Source: Aphelidium insulamus
Taxonomy: Eukaryota > Aphelidiomycota > Aphelidea > Aphelidiaceae
DNA length: 64,000 nucleotides
Direction of reading: 5' to 3'
NCBI GenBank assembly: GCA_036784855.1
Contig: JAZDSV010000038.1
Coordinates: 62,001-126,000 of the forward strand
The position numbers and the translations under genes are program-made. Of this stretch, positions 10,382 through 20,167 are shown piece by piece (the stretch's first letter is position 1; each line of letters opens with the position of its first letter). Under the pieces are notes generated by a model. It was not told the DNA's origin. It did no database searches and worked only from the letters and a program-made list of their open reading frames with translations.

Positions 10382-11053
10382 TCACTGCTCTGCCGGGGCA
10401 TCAGTGGTGGATTTGTCGGCAGATGCAGCAGCAGCAGCAGAAGCAGCCGCGGCCTCCTCCTTTATAGACTCCATCAGTTCGACGGTCTTGCCATCCGCCA
10501 CAGACTGGTTCACGGCCTGGCACTCGCTGAACTTGGCCTTGAACTTGCCGGCATTGTCGGCGTTGGCGAACCGGATGGCCAGCGTTTCGGCACGCGGCTC
10601 TCCCTCCGACACATCCGCCGCCACCGAGTACACCCACGACCGGTCGCTGCCCAGGTTGGGGCTGAGCGTGATGTCGGCGGTGACGGCGTGGTTGGCGCAC
10701 ACTTTGTGCGTCTTGTCGCGGCGCATCACCAGCCGCACCTTGCGCGTCTCACGGTGCTGCAGGAACTTGACGTCCCCCGTGCCGCGCTCCTTCCACTCGG
10801 ACAGCGCGCTGTCGTAGCGGAATAGTTTGGCGCGCATCTTGAACACGGGGACCTCGTCCTCCTCGTTGGTCTTGACCTCGACCTGTTTCTCCAGCTTGAT
10901 CACCGGCTCAAAGTGCACGTCGGGGCTGGCCTCCACCTCGTCTGCATCATTGTTGTCTGCTGCTGCGTTGTCGGCGGCCTTGGGCTCGGCGGTCGTTTCC
11001 TCTGGCTTGTCGGCGGGGGTGGTCTTGGCTGCGTCTGCGGTCTCGGCCGTCAT
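10382..11053 (-). CDS. RANBP1: Ran-binding protein 1
   Basis: A 223-residue intronless protein. The start ATG at 11053 begins the acidic/Ala-rich N-terminus; the Ran-binding domain spans about residues 50-185 (FEPVIKLEKQVEVKTNEEDE, MRAKLFRY, EWKERGTGDVKFL, RLVMRRDKTHKVCANH, SWVYSVAADV, LAIRFAN). It ends in an Ala-rich tail. RanBP1 binds Ran-GTP and assists RanGAP in dissociating export complexes in the cytoplasm. An open frame extends upstream of 11053, but the first codons there are not protein-like, and 11053 matches the usual short acidic N-terminus. Confidence 0.93.
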   Translation of the reverse strand: MTAETADAAKTTPADKPEETTAEPKAADNAAADNNDADEVEASPDVHFEPVIKLEKQVEVKTNEEDEVPVFKMRAKLFRYDSALSEWKERGTGDVKFLQHRETRKVRLVMRRDKTHKVCANHAVTADITLSPNLGSDRSWVYSVAADVSEGEPRAETLAIRFANADNAGKFKAKFSECQAVNQSVADGKTVELMESIKEEAAAASAAAAASADKSTTDAPAEQ

Positions 11054-11232
11054 GCTGGTTATGCTAATGGTGTTGTGTGCGGAGTGTATTAACGGCAATG
11101 CCACTTCCAACCGTGACCCTGACCTTACGTTTATGCTTGCATTATTTACATCGCCTGTTAATAGATAAATACAAGCTTGAATGCATGTTCTTGTTGTATT
11201 AAATACACACTCTAAAACATCCCCAGCTGCTA

Positions 11233-11892
11233 CTAGACCACCAGCGCGACGAACCATAGCGCAGACAGTGCAGACATCTGGAACAGTATGGAAGTGGCGG
11301 AACTGGTGGCACTTTCGGGCGTGTTGCTGGGCGTGTCAATCACCTGCGGCGTGACGACCATAATGTTCTTGGGGTCGATGGTGGGCGTGCCAGATGACGT
11401 GGTGCCATTACCGGCGCCAGACGTACCCGGATTAGTCAGCGGCCCCGTAGCTTCCACCAACCCCGTGGTGTTGGCGCCGCGAACAATACCGAGCCACCCG
11501 CTGCCCGTCTCAAACGACTGTCCCTTGAACACGATTCGGTACTGCAGCGAACTGGGCAGCTGCGCGTCAGAGTAGGTGGTGGCCAGCGCGCCGGCGTCCA
11601 GGAAGTAGCACGAGCACGCCTGCCCCACAATGTCGAAATTCGACTGCAGCAGCAGGTCGGAGCCGCTCTGTGCGTTGCGCAGGTACACGCCGACCAGTGG
11701 CAGCGGGTCCGATGTTTTCGTGTATGAGAACTGGGCGCTGGTCGTTCCGCCGTCGGTGGAAATTGTGGAACTGGGCGCCGTGCTGGCCGCCTTGGTGCCG
11801 CTGACCACGGACCATTCCATTGTGGCGCTCGCATGCGGTGAGTAGCTGAGTAGTAGCACTGCAATAGTTGCTGACAATGATGTAAAGTGCAT
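11233..11892 (-). CDS. GPI-type surface protein, paralog 2
   Basis: One exon, 219 residues, paralogous to 9591-10268. Shared core NFDIVGQACSCYFLDAGALA, then YRIVFKG, in the same order and spacing. Signal peptide MHFTSLSATIAVLLLSYSPHASA, Gly/Thr/Ser-rich stalk, and C-terminal hydrophobic tail (LSALWFVALVV) typical of a GPI signal. A CCAAT box on the plus strand (GCCAATCAGATC, 11965-11976) lies about 75 bp upstream of the start. Function unknown, probably a cell-surface or wall component. Confidence 0.75.
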   Translation of the reverse strand: MHFTSLSATIAVLLLSYSPHASATMEWSVVSGTKAASTAPSSTISTDGGTTSAQFSYTKTSDPLPLVGVYLRNAQSGSDLLLQSNFDIVGQACSCYFLDAGALATTYSDAQLPSSLQYRIVFKGQSFETGSGWLGIVRGANTTGLVEATGPLTNPGTSGAGNGTTSSGTPTIDPKNIMVVTPQVIDTPSNTPESATSSATSILFQMSALSALWFVALVV

Positions 11893-12267
11893 TTCGAGGT
11901 CTGTTTTGAGAGCCGCGCGACGCGCTGTTACATTGCACGGTCACAATTTCCAACATCGCGCCCAGCCAATCAGATCCTTTGTAATATCAGAAGCTATCGA
12001 GGAAACGCCGACTCACCTATACACTTGATGGTTCATACCAGTCCTGATATATGTACAAGGCTAGGCCGGAACGCCTTGCACAAGTGGCGCCGATGAACAC
12101 CACAACAACGCGCGTACCCCAGACACAGAATTAACGTCAACGCGATAATGGGCGTTCAGGAGTGCGCAAGCAGCCAATCGTCATAAAGGTGGCGCGACCT
12201 CAACCGAAAGGCGCCCGATTTATAGTTGAGAAAGGCTATTGCATCACTTTCAATTTGTACTGCATAC
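11893..12267. promoter_or_regulatory. Divergent intergenic region with CCAAT boxes
   Basis: Separates the start of the GPI-type paralog (minus) from the proline-rich gene (plus). CCAAT sequences occur near 11966 and 12173, close to each start, consistent with NF-Y-type promoter elements. This is inference from sequence only. Confidence 0.35.
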
Positions 12268-13220
12268 ATGAAGTCTTTGGCTTTGGCGCTTGGCCTCACG
12301 GCCACCGTCGTATTCCACGCCGCCGATGCCATTCCCGGTGCCGGCAATAATGGCAATTTCATGAACCTGCCGACCCAGGCAGCGCCGTGGATTGCGAATC
12401 GCCCGTGCCAGTTCCGGTTCAAGCCCTCGCAGAATGTTAATGTGTGGATGAATGATACCACGCGTATGATCGTGACGGTAGAGGCGCACTGGGATCTACA
12501 CTTCTCCAAGCACATGTCGGCCCTAGACCAGACCTCGCAGCTGGTCGTGGCTGACACGACGCGCCCGGGTGAGTTCATTGTGCATGGCCTCGTGCCGGGT
12601 TTCGAGCACAGCCTGGACAGGTACTACGTTAAAATCGAGATTCCGTTGATTCGTCTGCCCTTCTTGGAGTCCAAGCTTGCACCCACCCTCATGTCGTCAA
12701 GCATATTTCCCATTGTAACGTTGGAAGACGCCAAGAAACGCGGGTTGCCCGACCCGTGGGGTCCCAACTACAAGCCGCCCGTGCCGGTCCCACCGGGAAG
12801 CATGCCCGTTACGCCTTCTTATCCGTGCCCGCCCCCGGGATCCACGCCGCAGATTCCATCTGGGCCGGCACCGTACCCCGCCGTGCCGGTACCGCCACCC
12901 GGCCACCACCCGGCGGTCAGCCGTACGGAACTACGCCTGCCCCGGGTACACCGCCGACATACCTCCCGGTTCCCGCATCGCCCCCGCCCTCCGCGCCAAC
13001 GCCTCCTCCTACACCGCCGCCCGCGCCAACACCTCTCCCGCCAGCTCCGACTCCGCCGCCAACAACTGTTCCACCACCGAACACGGGCTACGGCCCCGTG
13101 CCGGGCGCGCCGCAGCCGGCCGCACCACCCAAGCCCCCTACACCTCCAAACATGAACTACGTGGCTAATGTGCCGGCGAATCATACTGCGAAGATAATGC
13201 CAGTCGCTGCGGCAGCTTAG
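12268..13220 (+). CDS. Secreted proline-rich protein (frame break near 12890-12925)
   Basis: ATG 12268 begins a signal peptide (MKSLALALGLTATVVFHAADA). A globular part of about 150 residues follows (CQFRFKPSQNVNVWMND, HWDLHFSKHMSALD), then a long Pro/Thr-rich region. The frame changes near 12900: upstream it reads PVPVPPPG, downstream PYGTTPAPGTPPTYLP to TAG 13218-13220. Either a 1-base indel occurred or a 32-nt intron (12888-12919, GT..AG) is removed, which keeps frame but would be the shortest here. The proline repeats suggest a wall or matrix protein and possible hydroxylation by the window's prolyl hydroxylase, which is speculation. Confidence 0.6.
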
Positions 13221-13352
13221 ACATGCACGCGCTTATACGGCAGTCTCAATAAATTATTCTGCATGCATAATATGAATAGCGACTATATGGATTTATTACT
13301 TAAAAAATAATTGAAAACGATATTATTTGTCAAGCGCGCCACCTGAGAAGAT

Positions 13353-15956
13353 TTAGTATTTGCGGGACAGCTTGACACTCCATGCATCTGCCTTGTTCTG
13401 TAGCAAATACAGCAGCATGGCAGTGGAGTATATGTCACCGTAGAAAGCATCTTCCATGCCACAATTATAATCCCGTGCACGGAAGCGGCGGATGATCTCT
13501 GGTGCCGAGTAATGGATGGTCAACCCGTTCAAATTCACTACTTGAAATCCGTCAACCAGCTGTGCTTGTCGCGAGAATATGTTGGCAATACCAAAGTCGC
13601 CCAGCACACAAACAGCAGCACCATCATTGTCCAAGTCGATAAACACATTGTCGGCCTTGATGTCACGGTGAGCCACGCCCTTGCCGTGCATATACTGCAC
13701 CGCCTTGCAAATGTCGAGGGCAAACAGAACAATTTGACCCTTGTCCGACGTATTGGCCGAGCCCTGGCAGACGTGGACAACCTTGCGGCTTCTGTCAGCA
13801 TTCAGCGAGTGTGGCAACGACTTTCTTTTATTGTGGCGCATGAGACGGCTATGGCACTGGCCGCGCGGCAGTAATTGACTCACTTTAATAAACTCCGATT
13901 TCATTAAAAAAAAAAAAAAAAAAAATTTGACCCTTGGTCTCCAGAAATCCCGACTTGATAAAAGTGGTTAGTGTTCCCAGCTGATAGAGTTTCATGACGA
14001 TTGCCAGTGGCTCCTCACACCAGCCAAGCAGCTGGGCAATGTTACGATGTCGGCCCAGATAGTACATCACGGCAATTTCCTGGTCAAATGCTTGCGAGGG
14101 CTTGCGCGACACAGCGGAACGGGATGATGCTATAATCTTGACCACAAGCGCACCCCGTTTTGCTGGCATAAGCTCTGCGTGAAGCCGCGACCAGAAAACA
14201 CTTCACCACCACCGCCCTTGGCCAGTGGCGTTTCACACCTAAAGTCCACATTGCACGCATGACTGTCCATCCGCTGACACAGTGTATCCCGCACTGCCAG
14301 TGAATGTTGTGGCGGTACACGATGCGTAGGCCGCGGTCAAGCAGGATGTGCACGTTGAATTGGAGTTTGACACTTTGAAGGTGTTGACCGTGCACGCACT
14401 GCATACCGAACTATTCCAACCGTGGCCAGGTGGACAGGTGCAAGTTGTTGAACCGGTGGTGTTGGTGTGCATTGTGGCCGGGCAGTTGGTGCACGCTTCA
14501 TTGCCAACGTTGTACTTGTACGTGTACGAGGACAGTCAGCACAGAACCTGTTGCTGATTGCATACTTTCCCGCGGAACAGCTGGTGACCGTTGTATTTTG
14601 GCACAGTGTTCGCGGTTTGGGCGCAAAGCTCGCCGAATCAAATGTGTACCGATAGTAGGTCCGTAGAGCTGCAGACGACGAGCAATTTGGATAGGCGACC
14701 AATTGCGCGCACACGCCTAACTCGGCTACGTAAGGCTGCACATAGCCAAGAGGAAATGTTTGATCTGCACACACCATTCCTGACAGTAGTATTAGCAATT
14801 TTTGAGCACCATGTCTTATGATGATAATATATACCTGCAACCGCATTGTCCCAGCCAGTAGTATCATAGTTGTAGTCCCAATTCCAACCAGGTCGCACAA
14901 GAGAAGTATTACTTGTCACCTTCCATCCAGTCAGATCTCCCGTGGACGCCACCAGCTGGTTATCGTACATAATCGTGGCCACAAATCCGCGGCTAGTAGA
15001 AGTAATATACTCATTAAGCGCAGCGGCAAATACTTGAGGTGCCGTATCCACCTGGACCTTGTAGTCTGTAGTTCGCGTTGCGACGTACGGAATGAGGTTC
15101 GCTGCAATAGTTAACAACTGATGTATGTTACATCTAAAAACTTGCAACTTACAGGCCTCGCTGACGCCGTGTAATTGCCAATGTAGGCGACGTAATTCGC
15201 ATCACCAGATGTTCGCACTTGCAATGTTTTTGGCCCACTTTGAGTGCCTAGGCGATATTCAACCCACGGAAACCACATATTGATACTAAGCAGATATGGA
15301 TCGGTGAACGAGTATGGGCACGTGGGCAGCACAGTGGTCAGGTTGTATGTGAACCGTACGTAATAGGTGAGTGGAGCCGTGGCGTTGTTGCAGTTACCAC
15401 TAGGTGCAATCCATTGAGGCTGAGGTGCAGACGCGTTGGACTTTGTCATAAAGTCCATATACGTTTGATTAAATACGTTGACTGTGGCTGGCGGCACGCT
15501 GCATGACACGGCCGGTGTCCAGTCAGGCGTTGGCACATAGCTGTACGTGCTGGCAGGGCCTTTAATAGAAGGATCGACAAAAGTAATGTTCCAGCCAGGC
15601 TGTCCCGTCTGCGTGACCAGCTGGCCGTTGTAATAAAATGATGCTATAAATCCAGTGGTGTTGCCAGAGTAATTGACGATCTTGAATATCGCCGCAGAAG
15701 ACATTGCCGGTGCCATCAGGGTAAAGTTCATCATACGGTCCGCGGCCGTGCTAACAATCTTGTCACTGGCAAGCAGATTGTTACGCGAATCTTGGTGGCC
15801 CATCATGTTGATGTCACTGACCAGGCCAACCCAGTCGTCGAACGCGGCAATGCGCACTTCGAGGGGAAGGACAGGACATGCTGCGTGCACTTGCTGCAGA
15901 ACAAGTACACACAGTATCACGGCGATTATATTAGCCATAGTGAAAAGCGTTTGCAC
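13353..15956 (-). pseudogene. Receptor-like kinase pseudogene (Cys-rich ectodomain + kinase)
   Basis: Starts with a signal peptide (IIAVILCVLVLQQVHA). Two related ectodomain modules follow on exons 15956-15153, 15118-14835 and from 14764. GCC2/GCC3-type Cys-rich repeats come next (CADCP, then YTYKYNVGNEACTNCPA, CTCPPGHGWNSSVC). The kinase half has a Gly loop (LAKGGGGEVFSG), VVKII, HRDIKADNVF, LGDFGIAN and APE. Lesions: a frameshift near 14535; stop codons and frame changes at 14175-14240, where a transmembrane segment should be but is absent; a 180-bp insertion at 13744-13923 splitting the kinase; and truncation of the C-lobe at 13353. HRDIKADN argues for a Ser/Thr or TKL-type kinase, not a classical tyrosine kinase. 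Confidence 0.75.
13731..13936 (+). mobile_element. Processed-mRNA (retrocopy) insertion with TSD and poly(A)
   Basis: The 13-bp direct repeats AATTTGACCCTTG at 13731-13743 and 13924-13936 flank an insert. On the plus strand the insert holds the last about 44 codons of an unknown protein (ending HETAMALAARQ then TAA), a short 3' UTR with AATAAA at 13887-13892, and a run of about 20 A. Removing the insert plus one repeat restores the host kinase frame exactly (ETKGQ joined to IVLFALDIC). These are the hallmarks of LINE-mediated, 5'-truncated mRNA retroposition. The parent gene is not in this window. Confidence 0.88.
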
Positions 15957-16225
15957 TACCTTGGCTGGCTTAGTACGGTATAATCATGTCGTGATTGGTT
16001 TGAATGACGAGGAATGACGCGGCAACAGGCGACAACAGTTCATGTTCCTTTTGTGCCAAATTTCATGCGGAGCTAACTATTGTAACACGTGGAAGGTAGT
16101 GCACCAATTTAGAGGCACATGAATAAGCACCGATAACCGACAGGCATTATATCTTATATATTTATTGCCTCTCACTTGTAGCAGACAGACAGAGTGCGCC
16201 AACTAGCCGCGCACACTGTTCTCAC
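15957..16225. other. Short intergenic region
   Basis: Upstream of the receptor-like pseudogene and downstream of the next gene; an ATTGG (inverted CCAAT) lies near 15994. Nothing else recognised. Confidence 0.3.
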
Positions 16226-18585
16226 TCACTGATACTTGCGCCCGTTGACCAGCGGTCGCACCAGCTTCTTCTTGTCCATGGTGATGTGGCCCACTTCATC
16301 CTCCACACTCTCCACGGACTCGCCCACACGCACCGTCACATCCAGTCCCTGCCAGATGGCATAGGTGGGCGCGTTACACAGTCCGCGAATGTTGTCACTG
16401 AACGACGAGTCGGCCAGCATCGTGGTGAAGTAGGCGCTCTCCTTGACCACGCGGATCGCAGGCCCCGCCGGCGCCTCATTGCGCAGCCACGGGTAGAACG
16501 CGATCGCGCCCAGCACCGACAGAATCAGTTGAATGATGAGCGCGGTGTAGGCGAACTGCGCGCCGTACAGCTCAATCGACAGCAGCGACACGTCTGGTAT
16601 GGTGATACGGCGGATGCAGGTGCCACCAGTATGGCCGTAGGTGCGCTGTACGGCCGCGCGCATCAGAATGCCAAACATTGTTTCCAGGCCGACTTCAAAG
16701 TAGGACGGGTTGATGGCCAGCAAATCGGTCGAGGTCCAGTACAGCAGCGGATTAAGCATGCCGGGCACGGTGGGCGGCAGATTGAAGTAGGTTATGTTAC
16801 CCTCAAACAGGTTTACGAACGCTTTGTGCATCCAGTCCAGATCGGCGGGATCAAGCTGTTCGCGCAGTACCGCGCGCTCCGGGGCGATCGACGCTGGTGT
16901 GCCGTCAGTCATGTACTGGCACTCGATCAGAGCGTAGTAGTGCTCGCTGATAACTGTCTGGCACACCGGGTACATCTCCACGCCGTAGCCACCGCACGAC
17001 GACGAGTTCAGAATGACCGTGGTGATGTTAATTTGGTTGGCTGCTTCGTCGTGCGTGATCCCGTGATCATGGCCATCTGGTTCAGCGACTGCGACAGGTT
17101 GCTGGACATTGCAGATATCTGCGCCGAGTAATCGACCGGCACGCCAACGTCCACAAAGTCCGCACTAGAGGCTCCGGCCGTGCACAGACAGTTTGTGACT
17201 ATGTTGGTCATAAATCCCTGGCCGGAGATGGTGTCACCGTCGTTCACGGCGCCAACCAGTTGCGGTGAGATGTAGATGGTGGTGGCGTCTAGTGGCTCAC
17301 TAGACTCGGAGCGCAGAACACCCAGCGCCGATCCAAATACCAACTCGCCAATTCCAGCCTCGACACTCAGTGTTGGCCACAGTCGGTCGACCGGCACGCC
17401 TTCCTGGTTGTACACAATACAATCCGAAGTTCCCGAGTCGATGGACATGACTCCGCTGTTTAGTGCGGTGGCAGGAAACGGCGTGGTCAACTTTAGCAAC
17501 TCCACTAGGATCCAGCCGTAAGAGAGGCGCACCAGATTCTTGCGCACACTACTGTTTAGCGACAGATCGCTCGAGTAACTCAGTTTGAACAGGGAAGAAG
17601 TCTGCGAGAAGCCGCACAACGCCATACTGCCACCTCGCGTTGCAATCTTGTTACCATAGTACGCTTGAAAGCCGTCGTCCATGGCCTTGATGGAGATGAT
17701 GTTGGACAGTAGGAGGATAATCTCCACCACCACGGCACCGTAGTGAGTCAGCACGTCGCGCGGCAACTTGATCTCGATTGTGTGGCGCAGATTATCAAAC
17801 AGAATCAACAGGCCGCCGTTGATCAGAATAGACAGGAAACACCACTTCATCTCGTAGAGTTTGCCGGTGAATGTCTCGCTGATCTCGCGCGCACCTCGGC
17901 CACCCATCTGACTGGCGGTGGACCCGACCGACTGTTTGCTGCGGTACTTTTCCGCCTTCTGCTGCGCCTCTGTAGTGTCTCCGTCCGCCAATGCCGCCCG
18001 TTCCTCGGCACTAGGCGGGGCGGCGGCAACTACAGGCAACTGTTCTCCGGACTCCTCAACACTGCGTACTACGGACCCTTGCTTGAGGGCATACTTTTCT
18101 CCGGCGCCTTTCTCGTGCGACTCGTCGTCATCATCTTCCTTTTTTCGAGTCAGCATGGCCGGCAACTTGATGTCGGGCGCGGCGAACGATGCACGGCGCC
18201 CCTGCACGCGCAATTAGAATCGCATATAAATTATGGCACATGTGACAATATCATAGAGTGTGTGACAGTTAGAGACAGTCGGCTAAATTCGGCCAAACTT
18301 TTCTTCATTCTTTTTTCAAGCAATGTTCAAACACAGACAGACAGAAAGACAGACAGAAAGACAGACACACAAGACTCACACAGAGCCATCAATAAAACAC
18401 ACAATATCATAATGGGCACCCACCCGCGTGGCAGGGTCCTTCTTGACGCTGAGTGCAGAGGCCAGGATGGACCTCGGTTGCAGGCCAGAGCTGTGGCTGC
18501 GGTTGATATGGTCTGTCGGTGGGTTGACGGCCAGGGTGTCTGGACGGTCCATTGCTGCTGCTTCCTACACAGAGTGGTTAGAGTG

Positions 18586-18616
<31 letters not shown>

Positions 18617-18749
18617 GACAGTGTGATGACACTGACACCCACGAACCTCGTCATGACGGGCGTATACCAGATCCTGCACGGAGAACGGTGTCAGAGACGG
18701 CACGGTTGCGCTACGCACATACACTGACCTCATCCATGCTGCCTTCCAT
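16226..18749 (-). CDS. Multi-pass membrane protein of unknown function (4 exons, one frame break)
   Basis: Exons 18749-18729, 18673-18647, 18564-18424, then 18201 onward; all junctions are GT-AG and in phase 0. The N-terminal ~170 residues are charged and cytosolic-looking. Two transmembrane helices follow (WCFLSILINGGLLILF and VVVEIILLLSNIISI), a large luminal/extracellular region with several Cys and N-glycosylation sequons, a third helix (TALIIQLILSVLGAIAFYPW) and a cytosolic C-terminus. The frame breaks by one base near 17066, after LSQSLNQMA, and resumes as HGITHDEAANQINITTV. No intron solves this, so it is a recent lesion or assembly error. No family recognised. The start at 18749 shares a 213-bp divergent promoter with the NMRK-type gene. 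Confidence 0.65.
18589..18616. repeat. (GT)n microsatellite inside an intron
   Basis: About 13 GT units lie within intron 2 of the multi-pass membrane gene. Confidence 0.85.
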
Positions 18750-18961
18750 TGACGGATACGATGTGCGAGTGGACGCTGTCTACGCAAGCTTCCAGAGATG
18801 AGGCGTAGCGCGGCGCAAGTAAACAGACGTGCAGACAGACAAGCAAACACTGTTGCGGTTGGCCTGACTACGGCGCCATCAGTTTGCTGCGGCGGTCTTG
18901 GTTGGCACGGCAACGCGATAAGATTTGGCACACACCCTGATACACTCTGTCTGGTGGGCCA

Positions 18962-19836
18962 ATGCCGCGCGTGATCGTGCTTGGGCTGAGTGGCGCGTCG
19001 TGCAGGCAAGCTTGTGCTATTCTCGGTGTGTGACACCTAGCCTCCCGCTAACCTGTGCAGCGGGAAGACCACCGTGGCGGCTGCCCTACATGCTTTAGCC
19101 ACCGACCTTGCGTGCCGCTTGTCACCTGTGACGCGATGCACCGTCCTGCATCAGGACAACTTTTTCGTGGTGCGTCCATTATGGGTACAAGGTCTCTTGA
19201 CACGTACCTGTGCGGCAGACTACTGACCGGGTGCCGCTTGCTGCTGACGGCACGCCCAACTGGGACTGCGCTCAGGCGATTGATGCCGACGCATTCCTGG
19301 CAGAGGTGCGGCGAGTACGCGCCTGTCTGCTAGACGATACGCCTGTCTATGCGCACCAGCGGCAGTATTGCATGCACACCCAAGTGGACTCGGCGCTGGT
19401 GGATGTGGTGACGCGGGAGGCAGCCACACTGCTGGCATCATTGCGTGATGACACGGGCGCTGTAATCCCTGTATCCCTGCTCATCATTGAGGGCTTCTTG
19501 CTCTTCTCGGACCGGCACATTATGGACGAGTGCGATATTAAGCACCTGCTCCACGTGGACCTGGACACGTTGGTGGAGCGACGCGCCGGCCGTGTCTACA
19601 CCGTGCAGCAGGCACATGACGATCAAGAGGTGCCGTGGTCCGACCCGCCATACTATGTGCAGCGCGTGGTGTGGCCCGCGTACATGGAGCACCACCGGCG
19701 CTGGCTGGATACGGCAAACAGCGAAGACAGAGTGGCAGAAGACGGCGTTATTGTGCATCCGGCCACTGTCTCTCTAACGCAGGTTGTGCACCGCTGTGCC
19801 GAGGACATTTTGCGCTGCTGTCACACGATACCGTAA
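18962..19836 (+). CDS. NMRK1: Nicotinamide riboside kinase-like (3 exons)
   Basis: Exons 18962-19005, 19061-19169, 19219-19836; 256 residues. Intron 1 uses a GC donor (gcaagc) and its removal completes the P-loop GASCSGKTT. Further landmarks are HQDNFFV (catalytic Asp), VPLAADGTPNWDCAQAID, LLIIEGFLLFSD and the lid-region Arg residues. The DG..NWD..aID signature separates nicotinamide riboside kinases from uridine kinases. The enzyme phosphorylates nicotinamide riboside to NMN in NAD salvage. Confidence 0.87.
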
Positions 19837-19963
19837 TATACAACTCGGTGAAAGTCTATTTGGTGTCATACGCTGCCCCCATACACACTTATTGTCCGTT
19901 GGGGCGACACGTGTTTTGAATATCGTACATTTAAATATTTTCAATTCTTGTTCGTATCTAATC

Positions 19964-20045
19964 GTCGGCATGGCCGAGTGGTTAAGGCGATAGCCTCGAA
20001 AGCTATTGTGCATTGCACGCGCAGGTTCAAGTCCTGCTGCCGACG
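19964..20045 (+). tRNA. tRNA-Ser(CGA)
   Basis: 82 nt with a 7-bp acceptor stem (GTCGGCA/TGCCGAC), anticodon stem ATAGC/GCTAT around loop CTCGAAA (anticodon CGA, reading UCG), a long class II variable arm, and T arm GCAGG-TTCAAGT-CCTGC. It carries A and B boxes (TGGCCGAGTGG, GGTTCAAGTCC). A T-rich stretch follows as a Pol III terminator. An identical gene lies on the other strand at 62327-62408. Confidence 0.97.
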
Positions 20046-20167
20046 CATTCTTTTGCTGCCTTTTTACCTTAAGCGACGCTATATATCACGTTCGCATAAA
20101 AGTAAATGTTCTCAATTGTGAATTTTATTATTGTTGACACAACACTAATATAATTAAGTACCCAGCA

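Noticed and set aside
14500-14540. 32-nt intron explaining the break in the Cys-rich repeats
   Set aside because: Splicing would delete SYTYKYNVGNEAC, which fits the GCC2/GCC3 repeat spacing, so a one-base deletion is the better explanation.
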